Positions 25,699 to 34,209 of a stretch of 64,000 nucleotides of DNA are shown here, piece by piece. Below the pieces are notes generated by a model. It was given only the letters and a program-made list of their open reading frames with translations, had not been told where the DNA came from and did no database searches. Made by a program: the position numbers and the translations under genes. The stretch spans positions 1 to 64,000 of the forward strand of contig JAFYWN010000012.1 in the NCBI GenBank assembly GCA_017558005.1. The letters run 5' to 3'. The stretch's first letter is position 1. The number at the start of each line of letters is the position of its first letter. This stretch comes from Kiritimatiellia bacterium (GTDB taxonomy: Bacteria; Verrucomicrobiota; Kiritimatiellia; RFP12; DVOR01).

Positions 25699-28600
25699 TT
25701 AGTACTGGATCGAGGCGTGGTATTCCTGGATGGATTCCACATCGCCCTTACCAAATTCACGCACGGCCTGGATGCCCTTAACAGCCATCGAAGCGCCTGC
25801 GAGCGTGGTGATGTACGGGATCTGATACTTGAGTGCCGCCTTACGGATGGAGGAACCATCCGCATGGGCATCACGACGCGGGCTGGGCGTATTGATGACC
25901 AACTGCACCTGGTTGTTCAGAATGAGGTCCAGAACGTTGGGGCGGCCCTTACCAATCTTCGCCACGGAGACGCTCGGGATGCCAAACGGATCAAGGAAAC
26001 GCTTGGTGCCGGGCGTTGCGTAAAGCTTGAAGCCGAGGTCAGTGAAGGACTTGAGGACCTGCGCCGCTTCTTCATTCTTCACCGAGAGCGATGCCAAGAC
26101 AGCACCTGCGTGCGGCAAGGAGGCATTTGCGGCTTCCTGGCTCTTACAGAAGGCCACCGCAGAGTCGCGTGCCAAACCGAGCACTTCACCAGTGGAGCGC
26201 ATTTCAGGGCCGAGCACAGGGTCAACTTCCGGGAACTTATCGAAGGGACAAACCGCTTCCTTCGCACCGTAGTACGGAATCTTGCCATGCTTCAAGCCAA
26301 TGGTATCCATCGTTTCGCCCAACATCAAGCGGGTCGCCGCAGAAGCCATCTGGATAGCGCACACCTTCGAAACCAACGGCACCGTACGGGAAGCACGCGG
26401 ATTGGCTTCGAGCACGTAGACCTTGTCATTTTCAATGGCGTACTGCATGTTCATCAAACCGCAGACCTTCAACGCAGTCGCAATCTTCTGCGTGTACTGG
26501 CGGATTGTTTCCAAGCAGGTTTCAGGAATGTTCGCCGAAGGCAGGATGCAAGCAGAGTCACCCGAGTGGACGCCTGCGAGCTCAACGTGTTCCATCACAG
26601 CAGGGATGAAGACTTCGTGGCCATTGCTCACGGCATCAGCTTCGCATTCCAAAGCATTCTGGAGGAAGCGGTCGAGGAGCAAGGGACGATCTTCGGTCAC
26701 GCCCACTGCCTTTGCCACGTATTCGCGCAACATCGCTTCATCGTAAATCACTTCCATGCCGCGACCGCCCAAAACGAAGCTCGGACGAATCATCAACGGA
26801 TAGCCAATCTGATTGGCCACGGTGATGGCTTCTTCAATGTTGATTGCCATGCCGCTTTCAGGCATCGGAATCTCGAGCTGATCCATCATCTGACGGAAGA
26901 GGTCGCGGTCTTCAGCAATGTCAATCGAGTCAATCGAGGTGCCGAGGATGTTGCAGCCCGCATCAGAGAGTTCGCGAGCAATGTTGAGCGGGGTCTGGCC
27001 GCCGAACTGCACGATGATACCGTAAGGCTTTTCCTTGCGATAAATCTGCAAGACGTCTTCCACGGTGACGGGTTCGAAGTAGAGACGATCTGAGGTGTCG
27101 TAGTCCGTCGAGACGGTTTCAGGGTTGCAGTTGACCATCACGGTCTCGTACCCCATCTCGCGCAACGTAAAGGCCGCGTGACAGCAGCAGTAGTCGAATT
27201 CAATACCCTGGCCAATGCGGTTCGGGCCACCACCGAGGATCATCACCTTCTTGGGATTTTCCTTGATGACCAACTGGTCCGGAGCATTGTAAGTGGAGTA
27301 GTAATATTCCTTCCCTTCCACGCCAGAAACGGGGACTGCGTGCCAACCTTCCACCACGCCAATCGCTTCACGGCGTTCGCGGATCAACTTTTCAGGGATA
27401 CCGAGCAACTTCGACAAGTAGCGATCCGAGAAGCCATCCTTCTTCGCCTGCGTCAACAACTCATCAGAAGGCAAGCTACCCTTGCAAGCAAGAATCTGCT
27501 CTTCGAGTTGGACCAATTCGCGCATCTGCTGCACAAACCATGCCTTCACGGCGCAAGCTTCAAAGATTTGCTCATCGGTAGCACCCTTACGGAGGGCTTC
27601 GTACATGATGAAGTGCGTTTCGCTGCTGGGCGTGCGGAGCTTATCAAGCAATTCCTTCAGGGAGAAGTTTTCCCAACCGACCCAGCCCAAGCCATGGCGG
27701 CTCTTTTCGAGACCACGGATGGCCTTCTGCAAGGCTTCCTTATAATTCTTACCAATCGACATCACTTCGCCGACGGCCTTCATCTGCGTGCCGAGCTTAT
27801 CTTCCACTGCACGGAACTTTTCAAAGGCCCAACGTGCAAACTTCAGCACCACGTAATCACCCGAGGGCGTGTACTTTTCGAGCGTCCCGTCGCGCCAGTA
27901 AGGCAGTTCGTCCATCGTCATGCCAGCGGCGAGCTTAGCGGAAACCAATGCGATTGGGAAACCGGTTGCCTTCGAAGCGAGTGCGGAGGAACGCGAGGTG
28001 CGCGGGTTGATTTCAATAATCACCACACGGCCCGTGCGAGGATCGTGTGCGAACTGCACATTCGTGCCACCAATCACGCCGATGGCTTCCACAATCTTAA
28101 AGGCCATCTGCTTCAGGCGTTCCACCGTTTCAGGGGCGATGGTCAACATCGGTGCGGCGCAGAAGGAGTCGCCCGTATGCACACCCACGGGGTCGATGTT
28201 TTCAATCGTGCAGACGCAAATCATCTGATTCTTCGCGTCACGCACCACTTCGATTTCGAGTTCTTCCCAGCCCTTGATGGACTCTTCCACCAAAATCTGG
28301 TGCGTCATCGAAAGGTCCAAGCCCTTACGCGCAATCGTGTGCAATTCTTCAATGTTGTAAACGAAGCCGCCACCAGCGCCACCCATCGTGTAAGCGGGGC
28401 GAATCACCATCGGGAAACCAATCTCTTCGGCAATCTTTTCGGCCTCTTCCATGTTGTTGGCAATGCCCGAACGTGGCGTTTCAATGCCGAGCTGCTGCAT
28501 CGTGTTCTTGAAGATGTCGCGGTCTTCACCACGTTCAATCGCCTCAAGATTCACGCCAATCACCATCACGCCATACTTGTCCAAAATACCCGCCTTCGCC

Positions 28601-28902
28601 AAAGCCGAAGACATATTCAGACCTGTCTGACCACCAAGATTGGGCAAAATCGCGTCAGGACGTTCCTTCGCGATGATCTGTTCCAAACGTTCCAAATTCA
28701 ACGGTTCGATGTACGTCGCGTCTGCCATCGTCGGATCGGTCATAATCGTAGCCGGATTCGAGTTGACAAGCACAATCTGATACCCGAGAGCGCGGAGTGC
28801 CTTACATGCCTGTGTACCAGAATAGTCAAACTCACAAGCCTGGCCAATCACAATAGGACCGGAGCCAATAATCAGCACTTTTTTAATGTCCGAACGCTGC
28901 AT
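25699..28902 (-). CDS. carB: carbamoyl-phosphate synthase large chain
   Basis: 1067 residues, full length, with the duplicated ATP-grasp architecture. Start region LIIGSGPIVIGQACEFDYSG and its repeat ILGGGPNRIGQGIEFDYCC mark the two synthetase halves. MVIRPAYTMGGAGGG and LMIRPSFVLGGRGMEVIYDE are the two ATP-binding loops, and the C-terminal methylglyoxal-synthase-like domain follows. With CarA it makes carbamoyl phosphate for pyrimidines and arginine. carA is not adjacent, which is common outside enterobacteria. The ATG at 28902 has AGGGAAGG upstream. A hairpin GGTGAG/CTCACC occurs in the leader. Confidence 0.97.
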   Translation of the reverse strand: MQRSDIKKVLIIGSGPIVIGQACEFDYSGTQACKALRALGYQIVLVNSNPATIMTDPTMADATYIEPLNLERLEQIIAKERPDAILPNLGGQTGLNMSSALAKAGILDKYGVMVIGVNLEAIERGEDRDIFKNTMQQLGIETPRSGIANNMEEAEKIAEEIGFPMVIRPAYTMGGAGGGFVYNIEELHTIARKGLDLSMTHQILVEESIKGWEELEIEVVRDAKNQMICVCTIENIDPVGVHTGDSFCAAPMLTIAPETVERLKQMAFKIVEAIGVIGGTNVQFAHDPRTGRVVIIEINPRTSRSSALASKATGFPIALVSAKLAAGMTMDELPYWRDGTLEKYTPSGDYVVLKFARWAFEKFRAVEDKLGTQMKAVGEVMSIGKNYKEALQKAIRGLEKSRHGLGWVGWENFSLKELLDKLRTPSSETHFIMYEALRKGATDEQIFEACAVKAWFVQQMRELVQLEEQILACKGSLPSDELLTQAKKDGFSDRYLSKLLGIPEKLIRERREAIGVVEGWHAVPVSGVEGKEYYYSTYNAPDQLVIKENPKKVMILGGGPNRIGQGIEFDYCCCHAAFTLREMGYETVMVNCNPETVSTDYDTSDRLYFEPVTVEDVLQIYRKEKPYGIIVQFGGQTPLNIARELSDAGCNILGTSIDSIDIAEDRDLFRQMMDQLEIPMPESGMAINIEEAITVANQIGYPLMIRPSFVLGGRGMEVIYDEAMLREYVAKAVGVTEDRPLLLDRFLQNALECEADAVSNGHEVFIPAVMEHVELAGVHSGDSACILPSANIPETCLETIRQYTQKIATALKVCGLMNMQYAIENDKVYVLEANPRASRTVPLVSKVCAIQMASAATRLMLGETMDTIGLKHGKIPYYGAKEAVCPFDKFPEVDPVLGPEMRSTGEVLGLARDSAVAFCKSQEAANASLPHAGAVLASLSVKNEEAAQVLKSFTDLGFKLYATPGTKRFLDPFGIPSVSVAKIGKGRPNVLDLILNNQVQLVINTPSPRRDAHADGSSIRKAALKYQIPYITTLAGASMAVKGIQAVREFGKGDVESIQEYHASIQY

Positions 28903-29125
28903 ATTCAAATACCTTCCCTGTTAGAAGTCGAGCGGTGAGAATAACTCACCTAAACCGAGGCGATATGCTACCAAAAAAAAGTCAATTAGTAAAGCGAATA
29001 GACGATATTACTAAAGAAAATAAGCCGAATTTAGGGTTTTCAACAAGTCGCAACGACGCGACACCTTCCGTTCCCAAAAGGATTACCCTCATCCAACCGC
29101 CTAAAATGCAATGCTCACACCGCCC

Positions 29126-29482
29126 TTATTCGCAGAGGAGTGTCTCCCAAAGCTCTGGCTTAAATCCTGGGAAAACGCCTGCGGGTGTAACGAGTAACGG
29201 CCGTTTAACCAACATCCCATCTGTCGCCAAAAGGTCTAACTGTTCATCCTCGCTCATCGTCGCAAGTTTCGTTGAAAGCCCAAGGCTCTTGTAGAGCAAA
29301 CCCGAGGTATTAAAAAATCGCTTTAAGGGCAATTTGGACTGTTGCCACCACATCGCCAATTCTGCACGCGTCGGCGGATTCTCTTTGATATGACGCGCCG
29401 TAAACGAGACACCCTTTGCCTCAAGCCAAGCCTTTGCCTTCTGGCATGTCGTACACTTCGGATATTCCGCAAAAAGAATCAT
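29126..29482 (-). CDS. ArsC/Spx-family thioredoxin-fold protein
   Basis: 118 residues. The N-terminus ILFAEYPKCTTCQKAKAWLE carries the CxxC of the ArsC/Spx family. Downstream come NPPTRAELAMWWQQS, LKRFFNTSG and MLVKRPLL, with the Arg-Pro found in arsenate reductase and Spx-like proteins. It resembles the YffB/Spx-type group of unknown substrate more than true arsenate reductase, which needs an arsenical context not seen here. GGAGGCGAT precedes the ATG. Four phased repeats upstream (29550-29622) may be regulatory sites. Confidence 0.82.
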   Translation of the reverse strand: MILFAEYPKCTTCQKAKAWLEAKGVSFTARHIKENPPTRAELAMWWQQSKLPLKRFFNTSGLLYKSLGLSTKLATMSEDEQLDLLATDGMLVKRPLLVTPAGVFPGFKPELWETLLCE

Positions 29483-29549
29483 ATCGCCTCCATCATAAAA
29501 TGTTCCTTCATAGCATAACACAAACCTCGCCCTTGCGAATAAAAGTGCT

Positions 29550-29622
29550 TTCGCAAAGTGTAAAGGCGCTTCAGCAAAGTGTACAGTTATTTCGCAAAGT
29601 GCAGCGATACTTTCGCAGAGCC
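29550..29622. repeat. four phased short repeats upstream of the ArsC/Spx-like gene
   Basis: TTCGCAAAGTG-like units start at 29550, 29570, 29591 and 29612, a spacing of 20-21 bp (two helical turns). Units two and four are degenerate. The array lies 68-140 bp upstream of the minus-strand ArsC/Spx-like start, where operator sites would be expected. Confidence 0.55.
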
Positions 29623-29829
29623 GCGTGAAAACGGTGAGGGCCCGCAGTGGGACGCAGTCCGTAGCGAGGAGCGCCGAATCCGTCATCCATCTCCGTAAGG
29701 AGTGGCTGAGAGGGTAGCGAACGTCAAGAACCGTGCGACCCCGTGGAGACCATAGAGGCTTCCCCGCACCTTCGGCGAGGGGCGCATTCGGGGGTTCGGG
29801 GCACCCCCGTCGTTTGGTACCATTCTGGA

Positions 29830-29950
29830 TAGCGGCTGGTTAATAGCGGCCGATTAGCAGACGGCATTTATCGTAGCCCTTGCCCACTGCGGCAGGGGTG
29901 AGTCCTGCACGCTACGCATCCTAACGGATGCTTTTACTGGTGCTCACGAG
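29830..29950 (-). repeat. dispersed modular repeat, copy 1
   Basis: The reverse complement shares CTCGTGAGCACCAGTAAAAG, GGATGCGTAGCGTGCAGGAC and TCTAATCGGC-type stretches with 60000-60200. The modules are in a different order in the two places. Confidence 0.75.
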
Positions 29951-30108
29951 GAAGAAAGGGTGAAAGCCTGCACATGATCGTGCGCTAAACGACCCACACA
30001 AAGCCAGAAAAATCATCACACCCGGCATCATCACAGACACTTTTAATCAAACTTCCCTTCTTTTTCATCTTTTTATCCAATTTTTCGCTCATTTTTTACA
30101 TTTTAGGC

Positions 30109-30137
30109 TTGCAAGATTGGCATCTATTTGTTATTTT
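30109..30137 (+). promoter_or_regulatory. promoter of rpsL-rpsG
   Basis: TTGCAA (30109-30114), 17-bp spacer, TATTTT (30132-30137). The leader would be about 140 nt. Confidence 0.65.
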
Positions 30138-30224
30138 ATAGGGACTTTTCAGTGCGGAAACCGGAGTTTGTAGCTAATCTCCGATGCTGTAGAGGACGAG
30201 AGCCCCGTCCCGCCCTTCCGGCTG

Positions 30225-30286
30225 AATGAACCGCGTCCGCAAGTGCGGACATAGAACTTAACGTATCCTTTAAAAGGATTAAGTAC
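30225..30286 (+). promoter_or_regulatory. structured leader and sequestered RBS of rpsL
   Basis: The leader contains a hairpin GTCCGC/GCGGAC and, just before the ATG, ATCCTTTTAAAAGGAT-like self-complementary sequence that overlaps the AAGGA ribosome-binding site. This could hide the RBS and allow control of translation. Inference from sequence only. Confidence 0.35.
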
Positions 30287-30682
30287 ATGCCTACTATCAA
30301 TCAGCTGGTGCGCAAGGGCCGCACCCCGCAGCGCAAGAAGAGCAAGTCTCCCGCACTCGTTGCATGCCCCCAGCGTCGCGGTGTTTGCACCGTGGTTAAG
30401 ACTCAGACCCCTAAGAAGCCTAACTCGGCTTTGCGTAAGGTCGCTCGTGTTCGCCTCACCTCCGGTTACGAAGTGACCGCCTACATCCCTGGCGAAGGTC
30501 ACAACCTCCAGGAACACTCCGTCGTGTTGATCCGCGGCGGTCGTGTGAAGGACTTGCCTGGTGTGCGTTATCACATCATCCGTGGTTGCCTTGACTCCCT
30601 CGGTGTCAATGGCCGTGGCCGTTCCCGCTCCAAGTACGGCGTCAAGAAGGACGCTGCTGCTCAGGGTGGTAAGAAGAAATAA
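30287..30682 (+). CDS. rpsL: ribosomal protein S12
   Basis: 131 residues, slightly longer than usual because of a Lys-rich tail. The conserved decoding-site segments [27 protein letters not shown] and [17 protein letters not shown] are present. Lys43 and the second lysine in GRVKDLPGV are wild type, so no streptomycin-resistance mutation is visible. It is the first gene of an rpsL-rpsG transcript. Highly biased codons fit high expression. Confidence 0.98.
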   Translation: MPTINQLVRKGRTPQRKKSKSPALVACPQRRGVCTVVKTQTPKKPNSALRKVARVRLTSGYEVTAYIPGEGHNLQEHSVVLIRGGRVKDLPGVRYHIIRGCLDSLGVNGRGRSRSKYGVKKDAAAQGGKKK

Positions 30683-30696
30683 GGAGGGAATAAAAC

Positions 30697-31164
30697 ATGC
30701 GTCGTCGTCAAGCTATTAAGCGCGTGCACATGACCGATCCTCGCTTCAACAGCGAATTGGTCGCTAAGGTTGTTCGCACCCTCATGAAGTCTGGTAAGAA
30801 GACCACCGCAGAACGTATCGTTTACGGTGCAATCGACGAACTCGCTCGCGAAACGGGCAAGGATCCGCTCGAAGTGATGGATGCTGCTATCAACAACATG
30901 AAGCCGAAAGTGGAAGTGAAGTCCCGCCGCGTGGGTGGTGCTACCTACCCTGTGCCGGTGGAAATCCGCCCTGGCCGTCAGCTCGCACTCGCACTCCGTT
31001 GGATGGCTCAGTACGCTTCCGCTCGTCGTGGCGTCCCGATGCCTCGCGCCGTTGCTCTTGAAATTATCGATGCTTACAACAACACCGGTAACGTTCTCAA
31101 GAAGCGCGACGATACCCACAAGATGGCTCAGGCTAACAAGGCTTTCGCGCACTACGCGTTCTAA
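30697..31164 (+). CDS. rpsG: ribosomal protein S7
   Basis: 155 residues, normal length. MRRRQAIKR at the start, PLEVMDAAINNMKPKVEVKSRRVGGATYPVPVE in the middle and the RGVPMPRAVALEIIDA and HKMAQANKAFAHYAF end are typical. S7 nucleates assembly of the 30S head and contacts the E site. The gene follows rpsL by 14 bp with a full AAGGAGG ribosome-binding site. A terminator follows, so fusA and tuf are not part of this transcript. Confidence 0.98.
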   Translation: MRRRQAIKRVHMTDPRFNSELVAKVVRTLMKSGKKTTAERIVYGAIDELARETGKDPLEVMDAAINNMKPKVEVKSRRVGGATYPVPVEIRPGRQLALALRWMAQYASARRGVPMPRAVALEIIDAYNNTGNVLKKRDDTHKMAQANKAFAHYAF

Positions 31165-31187
31165 GTCTTCGCAGCCGAAGCTGCACG

Positions 31188-31214
31188 AAAGACCCGCCCG
31201 ACGGCGGGTCTTTT
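31188..31214 (+). terminator. terminator of rpsL-rpsG
   Basis: Stem AAAGACCCGCC/GGCGGGTCTTT with a 4-nt loop and a T-rich tail. Confidence 0.92.
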
Positions 31215-31821
31215 CTTTTTTATTTTTTTATTTTTTAGTGTGCCCCACCCACATCCATCTGTCAAACCCTTCCTTCGTCACCCTTGTGTTGTTAAACCGT
31301 CTCCCTTTAGCCCATCCCCTTGTAGCAATCCCAACCTATTAAATAATCAAACTGCAACCACCTTCATGATCCGCGCCACCAATAATTCTAAATAGCACAG
31401 CTCCCCAAAAACAGAAGCATGCAATAATCCATCCACGCCAGAGCCGTTAAGAAAGATAACTACTCACTCGCCCAAAAAAATAAAACCTTTCAATAACCTT
31501 TTCCCCTAAACGAAACACGTTCAAACCTTGCGGATAAGTAATGTTCGCACTTACTCACACCATCAATACCCCTAAACGAAACCTTTTCACAACCCTAAAT
31601 AGAGAAGCATCGAGTAGATTTAAAGGGGTAAACTTTGAAGAGTTTAGAAGGTGGACTATTCAAAACACCTTGCAGAATTAAACATTCTCCCACTATTTCT
31701 CATTTTGCACCTTCAAGTGCGCACATATCCTCATCTTGCACCTTCAAGTGCACACGCGTCCCTACGCTTATCAAGCATCATTGAGTCTACAATCAAGCCG
31801 ATTCACCTCTAAATTATTAAG
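31215..31821. other. AT-rich noncoding region between rpsG and the IS30 element
   Basis: No gene seen. Two CCCCTAAACGAAAC stretches (about 31504 and 31571) and two copies of TTGCACCTTCAAGTGC (about 31705 and 31737), each able to form a GCAC/GTGC hairpin, are the only patterns noted. Confidence 0.55.
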
Positions 31822-31887
31822 AATTTACTAAAATTGGTGAAATGCAAGACAAATTGCGCAGGCGGGTGGGGAAAACATTGAAAATTT

Positions 31888-32916
31888 TCATGCGGCTCCT
31901 TCTTGTTTGATTTGTGATGAACGTGGGTAATGAGCAAGTTTATACTGGAGAATCGCGATGTCTTTGGCTATTAGTCGAGAAAAGTCGGTGGTCTTTGGAT
32001 AGAAGCGACGGATAAGACGATTAGAGTTCTCAACATATCCCTTTTCCCAAGCTGCATATGCATGTGTATAAAAGAGCATCGCTCGTGTAATTTTCTCAAC
32101 CTTCTTGGTGTCCGTGAACTCTGTCCCGTTGTCGGTTAAGATATGGGTAATAGTAATACCTTTTTCGGTGGTTTCTTTCACAATTGATCGTAAGGCTCGA
32201 TGCACAGTTTTGCGTCTTAAGTCATTTATTTTTCGTATGAATATGAATTCCTTGTGGCCAGGATTTGCTAATACAAGTAAGCCGCCTTTACCCTTAGTGC
32301 CAGAAACGACCAAATCCATCTGAAAGTAACCGATAGGCTTTCCTTCGCGAACTTCTTTGGGCAGGTGTTCAATTGTACGCTCAGGCTTATGGTTTTTAGC
32401 GACTTCAATATCTTTTTTCTGCTTTCTATGGTGATATTCTCGATAATACTTAGTGAAGGCCTCGCTTGAAGCAAGCGTAGTCGTAGCATGGTAATAGATT
32501 GTTCTAAGAGAAGGAGTTCGGCCTTTCCATTCGGGGTGTTCATTTAACATCATTTGATATGCTGCTGGGATGGAACGCCACTCCTCGAGATACTCTTCGA
32601 ATTGTGTTACGAAATGGTTTATTATCTTCATGCGCGCCCCCTTATTTGAGGCTAGCAACATCGTATTCTGCTCTGCGAGATCTGCGCTATAAGGGAAATA
32701 CTGATAACGATGTTCAAGTGGTAAGTACATGCAGAAAACGCCTTCTGAACATCCATGCTTAAGTTCATAGCGTAAGGTTGACTCTGGAATAGCCAGCTGT
32801 TTTGCGACCTCTCTAACGGAGAGATGTGTTCGACTATCAATCATCTGATTCCATTTTCGTTCAATAATTAAACGACTTGCATACACAGTGTGTTTAGATT
32901 TGGTATTCTTTTGCAC
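31888..32916 (-). CDS. IS30-family transposase
   Basis: 342 residues from a GTG start preceded by AAGGA. The N-terminal HTH region HLSVREVAKQLAIPESTLRYELKHG matches the IS30 pattern. The DDE catalytic residues are visible in GYFQMDLVV, HILTDNGTEF and YAAWEKGYVENSNRLIRRFY, the last being the typical IS30 Glu context followed by FYPKTTDF. The gene is intact. Reading can extend further upstream through an in-frame TTG, but that part spans a palindrome and looks noncoding. Its AT content is higher than that of the flanking genes, consistent with acquisition. Confidence 0.92.
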   Translation of the reverse strand: MQKNTKSKHTVYASRLIIERKWNQMIDSRTHLSVREVAKQLAIPESTLRYELKHGCSEGVFCMYLPLEHRYQYFPYSADLAEQNTMLLASNKGARMKIINHFVTQFEEYLEEWRSIPAAYQMMLNEHPEWKGRTPSLRTIYYHATTTLASSEAFTKYYREYHHRKQKKDIEVAKNHKPERTIEHLPKEVREGKPIGYFQMDLVVSGTKGKGGLLVLANPGHKEFIFIRKINDLRRKTVHRALRSIVKETTEKGITITHILTDNGTEFTDTKKVEKITRAMLFYTHAYAAWEKGYVENSNRLIRRFYPKTTDFSRLIAKDIAILQYKLAHYPRSSQIKQEGAA

Positions 32917-32992
32917 GTCAGTATTCCTTTCTTTGTTATTTTTCGCAACACAAATCATAGCAGGAATACTGACATTTTTCATTTTTCCGCGC

Positions 32993-33008
32993 CGCCCCCC
33001 GGGGGGCG
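32993..33008. repeat. GC palindrome, copy 1
   Basis: CGCCCCCCGGGGGGCG, a perfect 16-bp palindrome that recurs with flanking GCG and TAG at 43089-43104. It is inside the IS30 element. Confidence 0.7.
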
Positions 33009-33124
33009 TAGAGATGTCTCCCTTCATTTTCCTTGACTGTTGAACTATCTTCTTTGACTTCACCTTTTTACCTGCGCAAATACATTGTGCACTTTTCAAA
33101 TTTACTAAAATTTATTTTTGGTGC

Positions 33125-33153
33125 TTGACTATTTTTCCTTTGAGGCGTATCAT
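33125..33153 (+). promoter_or_regulatory. promoter of the atp operon
   Basis: TTGACT (33125-33130), 17-bp spacer, TATCAT (33148-33153). The hexamers are outside the IS30 element by about 12 bp. Confidence 0.75.
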
Positions 33154-33182
33154 ACCCTTATTCATACTTAAGGCAGGAAATC

Positions 33183-33983
33183 ATGCAGGAAAAATTGAAC
33201 GCCTTTTTGGAATACGTAGACCACCATGTGATGCACCACGGCGGCTCGTTAGATGCGTTGACGCATCAGACATGGTTGAAGGACTTAGAGATCCTCGGTC
33301 ACGACATTCTTGCCGTTTTTCACTTTGACGAATTTATGGTCATTCTCGTCGGCGTACTCCTCGGAGCGTTGGCATGGTTTGGTCGTAAATCAATTGGAAG
33401 AATCCCACGCGGCTTTGGAACCATTCTCGAAAAATATGTTCTCTTCATTCGAGATGACATCGTCTACCCCAATTTCGGTGGTGCGAAACATGGGCGCTCC
33501 TTTGTACCCTTCTTTTGTTCAATCTTCCTCTTTATCGCGCTTTCAAACCTTTTGGGCTTGATTCCGCTCTTCACCTGTTCCACAGGCAACGTCAATATTA
33601 CCGCAGCATTGGCCACAATCTTCCTCGGTGTTGCCCTTTGGGGAACGCTTCGCCAAGGTGGTGCCCACGCGCTCGTTCATGCGCTTTTACCTGCAGGTTT
33701 GCCTGGCCCCATGAAGCCAATCATGTTCTTCATGGAAGTGATTTCCCTCTTTTCGCGCACCTTTGCACTGACGATGCGTCTGTTTGCCAATATGCTTGGC
33801 GGACACGTCGTGCTCTACGCAATGGTCTCACTTACGGCAATTTTTGGTGCGCTTGCAGCGCCTTCTTTGGCGGTAGCAATCTGCCTCTACCTTTTTGAAG
33901 TCTTCGTGGCGCTCTTACAAGCGTATGTTTTCACGATGCTTTCTGCAATCTTTATTGGGATGATGGTTCATCCCCAACACTAA
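33183..33983 (+). CDS. atpB: ATP synthase Fo subunit a
   Basis: 266 residues. This integral membrane subunit forms the ion half-channels next to the c-ring. Several hydrophobic helices are visible. The essential arginine is Arg199 in FALTMRLFANMLGGH, and GNVNIT and YVFTMLSAIFIGMMVHP are family features. AGGCAGGAAATC precedes the ATG. It is the first gene of the atp operon, with no atpI upstream; the promoter is directly ahead. Confidence 0.96.
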   Translation: MQEKLNAFLEYVDHHVMHHGGSLDALTHQTWLKDLEILGHDILAVFHFDEFMVILVGVLLGALAWFGRKSIGRIPRGFGTILEKYVLFIRDDIVYPNFGGAKHGRSFVPFFCSIFLFIALSNLLGLIPLFTCSTGNVNITAALATIFLGVALWGTLRQGGAHALVHALLPAGLPGPMKPIMFFMEVISLFSRTFALTMRLFANMLGGHVVLYAMVSLTAIFGALAAPSLAVAICLYLFEVFVALLQAYVFTMLSAIFIGMMVHPQH

Positions 33984-34007
33984 CTCAACAAAACCAAGGA
34001 GTTCATC

Positions 34008-34199
34008 ATGGGTCCTATCGGAGCAGGTATCGCAGTTCTCGGCGCAGCAATTGGCATTGGTCTTGTCGGCTATTCCGCACTTACAGGCATGGCTCGTCAG
34101 CCTGAAGCTGCAGCAAAGTTGCAAACTGCTATGATTATCGCTGGCGCACTCATTGAAGGTGTCGCCCTCTTCGCCGTTGTGGTCTGCCTCCTCAAGTAA
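34008..34199 (+). CDS. atpE: ATP synthase Fo subunit c
   Basis: 63 residues, shorter than the usual 70-90. Two transmembrane helices are joined by the polar loop ARQPEAA. The ion-binding carboxylate is Glu50 in AGALIEGVALFAVV. The Gln and Ser/Thr ligands seen in Na+-coupled rings are not apparent, so proton coupling is more likely. This is a judgement from the motif only. AAGGAG lies 7 bp before the ATG. Ring size cannot be predicted. Confidence 0.94.
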   Translation: MGPIGAGIAVLGAAIGIGLVGYSALTGMARQPEAAAKLQTAMIIAGALIEGVALFAVVVCLLK

Positions 34200-34209
34200 G
34201 AGCTCAACA

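Larger units (their letters stand above)
29483..30108. other. repeat-rich intergenic region upstream of rpsL
   Basis: No credible gene. It contains four TTCGCAAAGTG-type repeats (29550-29622), several GC-rich hairpins such as CGGGGGT/ACCCCCG near 29790-29811 and CTCC/GGAG near 29690, and the block 29830-29950, which recurs inverted at 60000-60200. Confidence 0.6.
31822..33112 (-). mobile_element. IS30-family insertion sequence
   Basis: One transposase gene is flanked by AATTTACTAAAATT at 31822 and 33099. Read inward, the two ends match at 16 of 24 positions as imperfect inverted repeats, which sets the approximate limits. No clear target duplication was found. The right end lies about 12 bp from the -35 box of the atp operon. 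A CCCCCCGGGGGG palindrome lies inside, upstream of the transposase. Confidence 0.6.

Noticed and set aside
28935-29294. 119-residue plus-strand frame between carB and the ArsC/Spx-like gene
   Set aside because: Most of it is antisense to the ArsC/Spx-like gene and its translation has no recognisable features.
29680-29760. TPP riboswitch, suggested by GGCTGAGAGGGTA
   Set aside because: The required downstream ACCC and GAACCTGAT segments are not in the right order, and no thiamine gene follows.
32917-33099. N-terminal extension of the IS30 transposase from an upstream TTG
   Set aside because: The extra 61 residues are Lys-rich, span the palindrome and do not resemble IS30 transposases; a GTG with AAGGA at 32916 gives the normal start.
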